This document shows, one piece after another, positions 26,178 to 37,927 of a stretch of DNA of 64,000 bases (the stretch's first letter is position 1; the number at the start of each line of letters is the position of its first letter). This DNA is from Ectocarpus siliculosus (taxonomy: Eukaryota > Sar > Phaeophyceae > Ectocarpales > Ectocarpaceae), in the NCBI GenBank assembly GCA_000310025.1, contig FN649727.1, positions 8,722,813-8,786,812 on the forward strand, given 5' to 3'. The position numbers were made by a program, and so were the translations under genes. The notes under the pieces are model-generated. The model saw only the letters and a program-made list of their open reading frames with translations. It searched no databases and had not been told where the DNA came from.

Positions 26178-27027
26178 TGTGCTTGTTGTCCGGGTGCGTG
26201 CGTTGTAGTGCCATCTAAGTGTTGTGGTCGGGCTGCTGAGGGAACGCTGATAGTCGTGTGTGCGATGTGTGTTCGGTGTTGCTACGTGCAGCTCCGTGAA
26301 GGTTGAAACAGCCAGGTTTTCCGCAAAAATCAGGTTCATGGTCGAAGGTCATCGAGACGAGGTTCGTTAGTTTGTGTTGGGGACTTGCTCTATATGTGTG
26401 AGTATCGTCGCGTTTGGAGTATCAGCCGCGGGCATACTGGTTGAAGGCCACATGATTTGTTGTGGTATGCGTTGAACGAAAAAAATCCTTCCACGGACAA
26501 CTCCCCAGAGGCTTTTATAAACGGAACTCCGGAGTCCCGCCGTAAGGGGGCGACGGGTCAATTCCGTTGAGGTATCCGTGGCTTGACTTGAAACGAAAAC
26601 CATGGGGCCTGTCCCGCGACCACCATCATCCTGAAAACCGTTGCCGTGCCTTGATTATTTCGTGTGACCTCTTTTTTTGCATAACTACCTGTAGTGCGGC
26701 CCAAGCACATCATTGCCGAGTCGGCTAGATTAGCTGCTGTCGTCCAAAGCCACAACAAGCTGTTGTCATCTGGCGCTGCCTCATCTTTTGCCGCCACCAC
26801 CACCACCGAGAGCGAGCGAAAAGAAAAATGAAAACTCCATTTTATCGTTAGTGTTTCGTGTTTTATTTCCAATCTCAGTGGGGGAAACTGGTAACATTTT
26901 GGTGCATCTGCGTTGAGAGCGAACCTGGCCTTCTGTCGTACCATGTTATCGCACGCAGTGCCTTAGGAAGGCCATCGAAGGGACCCGGGCACGAAACTCT
27001 ACTTGCTGCAGAATATGAGTTTTGCAC

Positions 27028-27390
27028 GAGGTGCCATGGTGTGCATGGTGTGCTATGGGGTCATGGGGTGCAATGGGTGATGCCATGAGGTGTCATATGG
27101 AGTCTCATGGTATACCATCGGGTGCCATTGGGTGCCTTGAGGTGTCATCATGGAGTCTCATGGTGTGCCAAGGATGGTGTACTATAGGGGGGGGGGTGTC
27201 ATGGTATGCCGTGGTGACCCACAGAGGAAGTCTCATGGGGCATGCCAGGGAACGTCCCACGACATGAGACGTCCCATGGGCCACCCCATGACCGACCGCC
27301 GTGGGGCTCCGTGGAGTGGTTCATAGGACGTGACATGTGATATGGCCCATGAGATGCGCCGTGGGGTATCATGGGGCGTCTCACAATGTG
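27028..27390. repeat. Cryptic repeat zone built on CATGGGGTG-like words
   Basis: The stretch is made of variants of TGCCATGGGGTG, TCATGGAGTCTCATGG and CCCATGG(G)AC, many of them self-complementary around CATG. Order and spacing are irregular, so it is cryptic low-complexity sequence rather than a clean tandem array. Related CCCATGGGAC words recur at 29440-29490. Confidence 0.65.
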
Positions 27391-27694
27391 TCCAAATATG
27401 AACCATGACACACGAGACCTTTATAGTGCAGTGTTGTTGGCACCCCCGTGTAGCATTACCGATACTGTATACTGTGACAACATCACTACTCTGCTGTAAA
27501 TAGGACATTACGAGTGATGGTACACCGTTCGCGGAGAACTGGAGATGCTTGAAAAAACAACAAGGTAATATTTTCCCTTCCCCAACTCACTGCCACTTTG
27601 CGAGAACAAGGACAAGCAGGTGGCGCAAGGGTGTACACGCCAAGACAAACGAAAAAAATCCTGGATCCACACATCCACACTACCGGTACCGAAA

Positions 27695-27901
27695 TACGAC
27701 ACAAGATAACACACCCCCTGAACCGATTTTCAAAGCTCGATTTCTCGACCGCAGAGCGAGTCACAGCGCCGAAAACGGCAACGTTGAAGCCGCCTTGTCG
27801 AGGGCTTTCCGAAAATGTACCGTTTCGTTTATGCATGATCTTCGTCGTGGCGCAATCGAGCTTTGAAAATTGGTCCAGGGGGTGTGTTATCTTGTGTCGT
27901 A
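27695..27901. mobile_element. MITE copy B, 207 bp, TA-flanked, 46-48-bp terminal inverted repeats
   Basis: The left end (27695-27742) and the reverse complement of the right end (27854-27901) are nearly identical over about 47 bases, beginning TACGACACAAGATAACACAC and ending AAAGCTCGATT. The outer TA on each side is a likely target-site duplication, as for Tc1/mariner-type elements. The interior of about 110 bp has no open frame of note and contains CTTGTCGAGGGCTTTCCGAA, shared with the other copies. It is a non-autonomous element and no transposase is in the window. Confidence 0.8.
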
Positions 27902-30279
27902 CACGGTATACACCCCGCCCTCAGCGGGATGAACATATTTTTTTTTTCTATGTAAACTAGACAGACGGACAAGACAGGAAGACAGGTGTTTCGACCAGTT
28001 GGGACGTCAGGAGATCAAGATGCTGTCCAACCGATACATAACAATGCCCGAGGCCGTGGTGCTTGCTTCCCGCCTCTAAGCTTACCCTCCTGGGTACAGC
28101 CGAAGGGTGAAGTGGTTAAACCTCAGTCCACACTTTCTAAGAACATTCTGCGCAAGTTCTTTAGACTACGGCATCCCTCGTTGCTGCTGGGGGAGGCGCG
28201 GCCCGAGGACCCGAGGGGTCTATTTCGCCGCGTGCATGGTGACAACATTAAATGAGGCATGAGGAGATGAGGAGGACCTTCAATGGCTCAGAGTACTCAC
28301 GGTGGGTGCAGGCAGAAGCGGTTGAGGTGTGGTTTGATCGTAGTCGTTTCCGCGTGGTTTGAGAAAGCACCACACGCCTTGCACAACGTACCCGAAACAA
28401 GCCGGTGCCGGTTCCAGGCCGGTTCCCACATCATCAGCGGTTGGTTCGGTTGGGTCAACCCCCGCTAGTGCTGTGCATTCACATGTGCATAGGTCAAGGT
28501 ATTGATTACCACCTCTGGAGTGTTGAGCTTTCAACTAAGTAGTGGAGAGCGCATACTGAGAAGAGGGACCGCTGAACCCTTCTCTCGCGTCACAAATTGA
28601 AGGCAAAAGCAATGCATACCTGTACTTGCTGTACGCAAACGGAGAAAAAAAAAAATGCCTGATCTTCTGCTTTGCACCGCCTGCGTGGCTGCGGTGCCCA
28701 TTCTTGTGCCATGTTATGGTTGTTTCTTGGAACCGCTGTATTCTTTGCCCCCGCTGCTGGTGTGTATGGGAGATGTTGGGCGTGAACAGTGAGAAGGCCC
28801 ACCAAAGGGTCGTCCAGCTCGGGTCGCGGGAACCGCTGCTACATAAATTTACGCTGTATTTGTACAAGGCAGAGGATTTACTGATTGCTGAGGAGAGCTG
28901 CCATTTGAGCACTTTGAGCACCTACACGGTACTCACAGTCTACGCTTTCCGGCTCTGTCCTGTAATACAGAACGCGCCACCACTCACAGAGGGTTCAAAT
29001 TTGACGACATGCGCCCAGCATCTTAGCACGCACGCGGATGCCACCCTGTACTAAATCTCTAAATCTTCTCCGCCGATGGTTGACGATTGCCCAGCAGAGG
29101 AAGTAACGAGCGAGCCTCGGGCAATCTGGCGCACTGGCGGCCTGCGACAGCACGCAGTTTCCAACTCAGAATCAAGACAGAAAATCAAGTCTCCGTGACG
29201 TTGTGGGTCATTTTCAACAGCAGAATTGAGATTATTTGTGATCGTCGAGTTCACGTTTCGACGAAAATTGACACACAAGTCGCGCAAATGCGCAAATGGC
29301 TGTCGACAATGGCTGCTCTATCTAGACTACATGTACATCCATCCGTAGCTGCCAAATTGAGTACCAAGGTACAAGGTTTGCTTGTTTTTTGCCTGTTCAA
29401 CCCGTATGTGTTGGCCGTGTCCATGCGCCGTCCATTGGATGGACCGTCCCACGCGTCCCATGGGACTTCCCAATCGTCCCATGGGACGTCACGTGAATTA
29501 CCAATAATGTCACGACTGTTCTTAGGCTTAGTCTACGCATGCATGTTATTCGTCGTACAAACATTACCGAGCTCCAATTAATCGACGTCCTAATTGGCAT
29601 TTCAACACGCAGGGTTAGGTGACAGGCCGCAGCATGCCACGTGTGGTGGTGTTGAGTTTTTCCCATTTACAAGGACTCTGAATTCGAAGACTGGAACCTC
29701 CGGTCGAGCCCGCTCGCTAGAAAGCATGTTCGCGTTAATTAAGACACGCTTTTTTTCATTGGCCAGCCAGTTAGCGCGGTCGGTGCTACTTCAAGAGATG
29801 CAATCGACGAGGAAAACGAACGGCTGAGTTGTTGTCGCGATAAGACTTCTCCCCCTCGATATTGAAGGAAAACACTGCTGTGTGGCGTTCCTCCTGTATG
29901 ATCTCGGCTGATGCGGGCAGCAAAAACACCGAAAGGTGCAAGGTGCAAAAACTGGCGTCCAAAAAAGATGGGGCGACACGGCGGCTCACGCACACGCGTA
30001 ATTTTGTTCCCGTTAAAGGAATAACCGTATTTTCCTTGGTCCAGGTGCTTAGCCGCGCGGTCAATGCCATTTGTTAGAAACACATGCACCGCCGACAGCA
30101 CGAAAGTAGCCAAGTGACGTCAAAGCTAAATTGCACGGCGAACGGCGAGTCGCGGTTTTGTTTCTATTTCCCGTAGCAAAGAACACCATCCCATAACCGT
30201 ATGTGTTTTCTCTTTCGCACAACTCACCCCACTTCTCTCCTCGTCGTGCTGCACCTACCGCCGGAACAACCTCGACCGC

Positions 30280-31781
30280 ATGCAACCTGTTTCGTTGTTC
30301 TACAGGTCCTTCAGAGGGCGACCACCAAAAAGAGTAACAGACGGGCAAAGGCAGGCAGCGGCAAGACCGCCATCCTTTACGTCCAAGTGTCTTCTCGGTG
30401 GGGGTCTGCTCCTTTGTCTGCTCTACGGCGGCCATCACGCTCATGTTCTGCCTAGACCAGACGCTGCCGAGAAAAGCCCTCAAGATGCGCCGGCCCTGAA
30501 CATAGAGGATTCGCCCCGAAGCGAGAACCGCTGTTGGATCTTCAACCACCTACAGAAAGCCGGAGGAACGACGGTAAAACGTCTCCTGTTTGACTCGTGG
30601 GGTTCGGAAAGTACGACCTACGACTCGTACCAGTGGAAGAAAGGGCAAGGCTACGCGGAATCGGTGGCCGCAAGCTTAGCCTCGCCTGCCGGGTGGAGCG
30701 CGGCTGCCGGCGGCTATCTCGAAGCCTTGCGCAGAACGCCGGCCTTCCAACCTGACGACGAACGCACACCATGCCGTTGGTTCACTGTGTTTCGGCACCC
30801 CGTGTCCCGCTTGGTTAGCGCGTATTACTACTGCAGGTCAGGTTAGGGTTGTTTCCTATGGACCGAATTTAAACATGATGGTGCTCAGATCTACCCATCC
30901 TGGCCTGATTCTTGTTTTCTCATTTGTGAGCGAATACTTACAGGCCCACCCGCAGTTTGCAGACGGCGTGTCCTCCTCGAGACCGAACTTATGTTTTTTC
31001 TCGGGGGTGTTCTGTCTGTGTTGAAGAGACACGCTTGCGCCTCTGTTCCCGGAAAAGGATAGTCTTATTGTTTCCCTGTGTTCCTGCCCATTTCTCAGGT
31101 ATCCTTTTCTATGTACGTTGCTCTCATTTATGCTCGCTCTCCTCGCCCAGGGAAGACCCGAGTGACCAGCTGTGCGCGTCGGAGTTCGTGTCCAGCCGAA
31201 ACGTCGACCTGGTGACGTTCGCAAGACATTGGGGCAACTTCGCGCTCCGCCAGTTCGCCCTGGGATTCGTCTCTCATGACAAAGTGAAGGATTTCCTTGT
31301 TTCGCCCAATGGCGGGGGCGCTATGGGGTTGACGGCAGAGCAAGTAGAACTGATGCCGGGGTGGTACATGCTGAAGCTGTTTCTGAACGATCGGTCGGGG
31401 GTGGCAGACGACACTTCTCCTGAAGGAACCAGGTTGGAGTACATGTTTAGGCCCGTGGTAGATTTGCTTCGGGATAACTATGCGGTCGTCGGGATCCTAG
31501 AAGACTGGAACGCCACGCTGTCCCTCTTCGACTCAGCTTTGGACATGCCTGGGATGACCTGGCGCGAGGAGTTCGAGCGTTCCGGGAAGCTAAACGTAGA
31601 CACGCGGTTCAAGGGAGAGAAGCAAGACGTGCTTCAACAGGCACTCTCGGATCCGGAAATCGTGAAACACCTGTCGCTCGACCTTCGCCTGTATGGGCAG
31701 GCTGTCGATATTTTCAATCAGCAGAGGCATTCATATGGTATCGCACAACATGGGGGCCTGGACAATGTCCATCGCCTGTAG
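30280..31781 (+). CDS. Type II membrane sulfotransferase-like protein, 395 aa, two exons
   Basis: Exons 30280-30836 and 31151-31781 (AG|G codon across the intron) give 396 codons with stop. A hydrophobic signal-anchor (LLGGGLLLCLLYGG) near residues 40-55 follows a basic N-terminus, as in Golgi type II transferases. HLQKAGGTTVKRLL (from about residue 90) fits the 5'-phosphosulfate-binding loop and FRHPVSRLVSAYYYC (from residue 171) fits the 3'-phosphate-binding motif of PAPS-dependent sulfotransferases. Downstream NFALRQFALGFVS and the region up to VVGILEDWNATLSLFD are shared with the paralog at 37928. The family moves sulfate from PAPS to a carbohydrate; the acceptor is unknown and a cell-wall or matrix polysaccharide is only inference. 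The start is the first ATG of the open frame. Confidence 0.86.
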
Positions 31782-32949
31782 ATGTCGAGATGGTTGTGAA
31801 TATCGTGCTAAGACGTAACATGACCCTGATAAGACGTAACCGTGTTATCGGTGTCCACTCGATATCGTGCAGGGGGCTTTACGGATTGACTGTCGAGTGC
31901 TTTAGCAGCCGAGGTCAAACCATGAGACTTCAGTAGCCCGGCTGCTTAAAACCTGACTGGTCGAATGGTTCGATTTCGGCTGCTATGATAGTACGTCTTG
32001 GGGGTGAAGCTCAGGCTGCACACTGGACGTGGTTTTCCTCCTGAGATCAAGGGTGCACGTAGAAAGTCATCCCGCAGACCTAGCTAGGTGCCCCCCGAAT
32101 CTAGAAAGGTGGACGAATACGGCAAGTTCAATTGTGAAAGCGACTCCGACCGGTTTCATGCAGCTGCAGAAGGTCCATTTTCCGAAATGGAGCGAACATT
32201 GTACATGACTGAGCTGGGGGAAATGGGAGGTACAGAGAGAAGATTGAGACACGGCAAAGCCGGGAAGAGACGGTAGGTGTACTAAGGCAGGGGAAGTGAC
32301 CTGAACAGGCCTACCTAGATGTGATAGAGATAAGATAGGGGAAACGGTTGTGGGCCACAATTTGGCAGAGTAGGAAGGGCCGATTGGCCATCGGCTCCGT
32401 CCTTGAGGACACGTGGTCAATTTCTCAAAGATCGGTGCACCAGCACAGACGCGTCTGACATCGAACGCTGTAGAATGCAGCAATAATATAAAGCGTGCGT
32501 GCTTGTGTACGCAACACCGATTGATTGTGGTTGTATGCAGACGCGAACCTATTCTTGTCTGTACTCTCCACATTATATTTCTACATCAGATTGAGGACCC
32601 GCGTACTTTATTGCACACAGGGATTGATTGGTCGTGTGCGAATCTTAATCTTAATCTCGCCTGTGCTCTCTACACCACCTTCAACAATATACCGAGGATC
32701 TCTTGGAGGACCAGCACAGTTGCCCGAGGCGAGCTGCGTTGCCAATGGTCTACCAGTTACTACGGCGTGCGAGACATAAGTACGTTCCCCCTCCTGGGAG
32801 GGCCGACAATGTAAATGCTGTTCGACGTTTTCCTTCTCTTGGAGGTTAGAGCCCACTTAACGCAATAAGCCTCACGTGGGGGATCTTGTGCTGCTATCTA
32901 TCTAACTAAGTGGTGACGACGCTTCACGCATACTTTGAGCGGGTTAACG

Positions 32950-33174
32950 TAAGAGGCGGAGAGAGGGTACCCGCCGTAGACCGAGTTTCACCGCTCGATC
33001 GCTCCATAACCAACCCTGCATGCTTATACCAACACCAACAATGGTGGTTTTGAAAACATGCATCTTGTCGAGGGATTTCCGTGCAAGTATCGGGCTCTTT
33101 CCACACCCACTCGCTTGCAGAGCAATCGATCTTTGAAAGTCGGTCTAGGAGGGGTGCAACCTCTCCACCTCTTA
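32950..33174. mobile_element. MITE copy C, 225 bp, TA-flanked
   Basis: The left end TAAGAGGCGGAGAGAGGGTA (32950 on) and the inverse of the right end (33174 back, TAAGAGGTGGAGAGGTTGCA) are similar and continue through a TAGACCGA(G/C)TTTCA block to a CGATC end. TA dinucleotides bound it. The inner CTTGTCGAGGGATTTCCGTG matches the core of copy B, so A, B and C form one family. Confidence 0.75.
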
Positions 33175-35213
33175 CGGCAGGGGGTGCTCTCGTGAACTAC
33201 TGCTGTATGTACGTGTACCCTCCCCCCCTGCCCTCGAAAACTTCCAAAAAATTAAGACAACTTCGTGCGCCTTCGAAAATGTCCAAAAACAAAACAAAAC
33301 GTCGTGCGCCCTTACTGAAAAGAGACCTCTTGGATAGATTATGTACAACATGAGATTATGCATGACGGAAACGCTGGACGTCTACTACACGCTGGACGTT
33401 TTAAACTACATGTGGGCGATGAGTTGAGAGGAAAAGCAGCGAAGAGGAACGGAACATACTTGAGTGTAGATGGACCCTATAGCAGGACATAACTTCGCAA
33501 ACAAGAAAGGGCAGGCTCGTGACGAATTTTTTTTTTTTTGGTCTTCCATCTTTTTTGAAGATCATCAGCGCTAACGGCAATTTGTGCCGTTTACTCCAAC
33601 CCATGGTCACACAGAAGGGATTCCTCTCCCTCACGCCCCCTACCCACCCCTCCTGCGGTACTTTGCCTTCGATTCTTTTTAATGCGAGAAGAGTGTGCAG
33701 CGCTCTCTTCCCTCTGTGTACACACGAACTGGCGCTTCCACCCAGGCCAGGAACGGAAGCCTTGTGAAGATCATCTTGAGCAGGTTTCGGTGGGCGACAA
33801 CACATTCATTCTTCGCGGTATTCTCCACAGGGGAAGGTCGTGGACCGGTGGACCAGAATACATGTGGTACTACGCGTAAGCAGCACATAGGGAATACCCA
33901 TCATCCATGCCCACACCCATCTAGATGCCTAGTATCCATCCGCGACAGCAATCATCGGCCGTGCGTCAATCCCACACCTCTAAGATCAAGAGCCACTCCA
34001 CACCGACCGAAGATCCGACATGGTGGTCAGTTTTGACTGTTGTCCGCTGGTTTTGGTGCAAATAGCCAGAGAGTAACTCGTTGCCTTCTTGAACGCCAGT
34101 GCTTAGGTACAACTCCCACCGCCCATTGTATGCCGTGCGTGAGGTTTGTCAATCACTCCGTCGCGAGTGCCTTGTGAAGAGAGCAAGCAACCAAACTGCA
34201 ACACGAAATAATCTTGCAATCGAAATCTTAATCTTATTACCAATTGCTGAAACCATTTCAAACGCCTCCTTCGATTTCTGATGAATCTGCCTTGGGTTGT
34301 CCCCCCCCCCACCCTGCAGCCACGTTGCTGCACCTGCCCCCCTGCTCTGGGTCTCAGCACCCACAAGCCGCTCTCAGCCCACGGTTCCGCGGTGCAATAC
34401 GGTGCACCCAGCTGTGCTCCGAACCCCTTCCTTCTACCGTGGGATCGTCAGGTGGGGATTGCTGCTGTCGATTACAATGTACTGCTGAATACTGCTGTAA
34501 AGTAATACCGTGATGACTGCTGTTGTTTCTGGAGGGACACGCATGTTGTTCGGCTTCTCTTGGAACGTTTCCACCATATAAGTTTGTGGGCGGCCACCCG
34601 TACGAGAGGCATCACTACCGCAACCAGGTGAGAGAGATTCTACCAGCTCGAGTTCCTAAAAGGTCATGTCGCTGGTCCCCAGCAGCCCCCTCAAGACAGC
34701 AGGAGCAGCGAACAGCAGTCAACAGCAGTACAAACACGAGCGTGGCGTGCCGTTGGTACAGCTCCGTTAATTCCTCCGCATGTTTTTTACGTCCAACCAT
34801 GAGTACATGTCTACATACCGCCTGTCTAGGCATAGATCTGTCTACAATAGATGCTGCCTCCGCAGCCGGCAGTTTCCACTGGTTGGAGTCGAAACAGCGA
34901 AATAGTAGTCTCGGTGGTGCGTCTAAAGTTGCGAAGTTTTGTACTAGATATCTCCACACGCACGTGACCTGCATGGTCTCACCAGAGAGACCACCACGAG
35001 TTTTATTTTATTTTATCGTTCTTTTTTCCGCCTGTGGGCCAAAGAATATTGCATGAGCCGCATTTTTTTATGGGACGGCCCTTGTCAGACACGGTTGGAC
35101 ATTGGACTACTGCGGCCTGGAGTAGTGGTGCCTACGCTTACGCGGACTTAGCAGTGCTCACCTGAGAAGTAATCCAATGGAGCGCCTTTTTATCTTACAA
35201 AGGGATAAAAAGG

Positions 35214-36842
35214 AGGGAAAACGACACAACAGGGTATACCCTGGTCGAAAAGCGACACACCTGGGTACACAGTCATTAACAGCAGTAAATGCATTCATAT
35301 GATTGGTCAGCGCCCAATTTCACCCCGGTACGTCCGAAAAGGCGCAGGGTATACCCTGCTGTGTCTACTTTTCTCACCAACTGTACCCTGTTTTCGGAAG
35401 TGTACCCTGACCTGACGGGAAATAAGACCCATTCATCAATCATTTCCCCCGCAGGAATCTTCCCAACTCCTTTTCCCCTCCAACAATGGGGTACCAAACG
35501 GCGGATCTTCCCACCCAATAACAACCATGGCAACGCGGCAGGAATCAGTTTCCGCCCCTGCCAAACAACACCAACCATCAACTCTTCCGCTCTAAATCAA
35601 CAATGGCCGGGCACTACCCCAGCACAGTTGTTCCGTTTGGAAACATACATGCACACGCGTACAATACCCCGTGCACCACTGCTTGCTGCAGTCTATATGC
35701 GACATGCATGGGTCAAGCTATGAAAGCGACACCGATCCAGCATGGTTGACATGCATATATATATATATATGCATGTATGGACACAGCACTACACGGACGG
35801 GTAACGTTGGGCGCCGCCACTCCCTCCTGCCTGTGCCGTGTGTGCGTGGGTGTGTTGTCTGTTGTGTCTAAATTGCGATGTGTTTCTTGCTTGAACTACT
35901 ACTACTGCTGTAACAGCAGCGGTTGCGCTTACCAGCCGACCAAGCCGACCAACCAATCAATGAAGTATGTAGTAAGAAGACGTCAGGCTTCAGCGGGATG
36001 AGCCGATGAAATACACCGCGAGCACAGTGAGGGTGATTGAGTTGGACGACATAGTCCTGCTGCTAGAGTTGTTAGCACTCGCTACTCCTTCCATGATTGA
36101 TGTCAAGGGCGTGTCTGTGTGTGGTGTTGCTTCCTCTCTCCTCCGCCCGCTCAGCGCAGCGCCACACATCATGGGCGCATACATGCATATATATGCATGT
36201 CACCCATGCTGGATCGGTCTCGCTTTCGTAGCGTGGACCCGTGCATGTCGCATATAGATAGACTGCAGCAAGCAGTGGTGCACGGGGTATTGTACACGTG
36301 TGTGCATGTTTCCAAACGGAACAACTGCTGTGCTGGGGTAGCGCCCTGCCGTTGTTGATTTTTGAGCGGAAGAGTTGATGGTTGGTGTTGTTTGGCAGGG
36401 GCGGAAACTGATTCCTGCCGCGTTGCCATGTTGTTGTTGTTGTTGTTGTTGTCTTCACATTAAACCGTATGCCAATTGCTAAATGCCAAAATCTAGCAAA
36501 GACTCTCAGCCCGTGGTCACGGTTGCCATGGTTGTTATTGGGTGGGAAGATTCGCCGTTTGGTACCCCATTGTTGGAGGGGAAAAGGAGTTGGGAAGATT
36601 CCTGCGGGGGAAATGATTGATGAATGGGTCTTATTTCCCGTCAGGTCAGGGTACACTTCCGAAAACAGGGTACAGTTGGTGAGAAAAGTAGACACAGCAG
36701 GGTATACCCTGCGCCTTTTCGGACGTACCGGGGTGAAATTGGGCGCTGACCAATCATATGAATGCATTTACTGCTGTTAATGACTGTGTACCCAGGTGTG
36801 TCGCTTTTCGACCAGGGTATACCCTGTTGTGTCGTTTTCCCT
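35214..36842. mobile_element. Foldback element with about 570-bp inverted arms
   Basis: The left arm 35214-35779 and the right arm 36178-36842 are near-identical inverse copies. Both outer ends are AGGGAAAACGACACAACAGG read inward. The arms carry several GGGTATACCC palindromes and end internally in an ATGCATATATAT-type run. The loop is about 400 bp (35780-36177). Long open frames appear in the arms on opposite strands but are simply the same sequence read twice and resemble nothing I know. No clear target-site duplication is seen (flanks AAAAAGG and AAAAAAG). It is most like a non-autonomous foldback or long-TIR DNA transposon. Confidence 0.85.
36431..36530. mobile_element. 91-bp insertion with 9-bp target duplication inside the foldback right arm
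   Basis: The right arm of the foldback differs from the left by one extra block. GTTGCCATG occurs at 36422-36430 and again at 36522-36530, while the left arm has the site once (reverse complement, near 35526). Between them lie 91 bases starting with a (TTG)7 run. Read on the minus strand this is an insert with a (CAA)n tail, which resembles a very short SINE or other retroposed sequence. Confidence 0.7.
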
Positions 36843-37927
36843 AAAAAAGATGTCCCCTCTTCGGCCTCCCAGCTGACGGCAGTTGTTGTTCTTGAAAGGA
36901 AACAACGAATATTTGTTTTTTTTCCGAGATTGGCACGTACATGTAGAGAATACACAAAACAAACTAAAAAAAAAACTACCGCTGCAGTATGCGCATTGCG
37001 CATGAACTCAAAGAGACCAAGCCCTGCATCCAGCAGTTTTCACTCAACCCTCACTCTACTTGAAAAGACTCCAACGTAACTATCTGAGAACCGGCTCCAA
37101 CTGGTCTCTGTGTGAACTTTTTTCTGTACATGATCCAGCGTCCTCCTCCTCGTGTCCCTCTGTGTCTCCGTGAGGTGAAAGAACGGATGTACTTGTAGTT
37201 GGTCACAGGCCAACTCGCACGCGTACCGTAAGGACGGTGCGAGAGAACGCACGGTTCGGTGATATCGCACGTATACCGGTGATATACCACCCTCGTGCGA
37301 TAAGAAGACAACACGAATTTTGATTTCATTCGATTGTCGCACAGGGATCGGTGACATGGCACCGAGTGCTCCGAGTGTTTTGGGACACCCACTGCGCCGG
37401 AGGTACCTCGCAGTTCATGTCGTGCAAGGTGTTGTGTGTTCTGCAGTACGGCCGTGATATGTTGGGTATCGGAGTATTCGCACGTGGGGGGGGGGTCGAA
37501 AGCACCCTGTACTACTGCTGCAAGGTTTAGAGTTTACTCCGTATTGCACGTATCGGGGTCATCGCACCCCGTGCGTTCTCTCGCATCCTTTACAGTACTA
37601 CCCTTTCTTTTATGTTACCCTTTGGCCCTTCGAACAGGAATTCAGCTTCATCCCCGCCCCTCTACGTAGGCTGCTCCCTCTTTATGTCAAAATAACCGCC
37701 CCAACAATAAATATCCACCGGGGCGGCCACGCAATGCTCCTACCACTATTGTACGACAACATATTCCCCCCCTCTCCCCCTCTGCGCGTGCGCGCTCCCG
37801 CCCGCACATCCCTCCGCCATAACAACAGGAGCAGCAGCAGCCGTGCAGGGCCGACGGGCTGTGAAAGGGAGCCGTGAACAATATTCTATCTACGGCGAGG
37901 CGGCGACCGCCGCCACCCCCTTTATCG

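Larger units (their letters stand above)
26178..30279. other. Intergenic region between PPR and first sulfotransferase
   Basis: No exon here joins convincingly to another or matches a family. The first part should be the PPR 3' untranslated region. The stretch holds a cryptic CATGGGGTGC-type repeat zone (27028-27390), MITE copy B (27695-27901) and a short CCCATGGGAC cluster near 29440-29490. The last few hundred bases must hold the promoter of the sulfotransferase gene at 30280. Confidence 0.55.
31782..37927. other. Intergenic region between the tandem sulfotransferases
   Basis: No supported gene. It contains MITE copy C (32950-33174), a 1.6-kb foldback element (35214-36842) with a nested insertion, and several ACTGCTGT words. 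A plus-strand frame at 32088-32276 (GTG-initiated, 62 codons) and an antisense frame over 32067-32573 have no recognisable relatives and no splice partner. Confidence 0.55.

Noticed and set aside
32067-32573. Minus-strand 168-codon frame and plus-strand 62-codon frame between the sulfotransferases
   Set aside because: No recognisable domain and no consistent splice signals; the plus-strand frame starts at GTG.
35289-36767. Paired open frames starting MHSYDWSAPNFTPVRPKRRR on both strands
   Set aside because: They are the same inverted-repeat arm read from each side of the foldback element, not two genes.
37874-37927. Upstream GTG extension of the second sulfotransferase
   Set aside because: The extension has no ATG and the signal-anchor layout fits the ATG at 37928.
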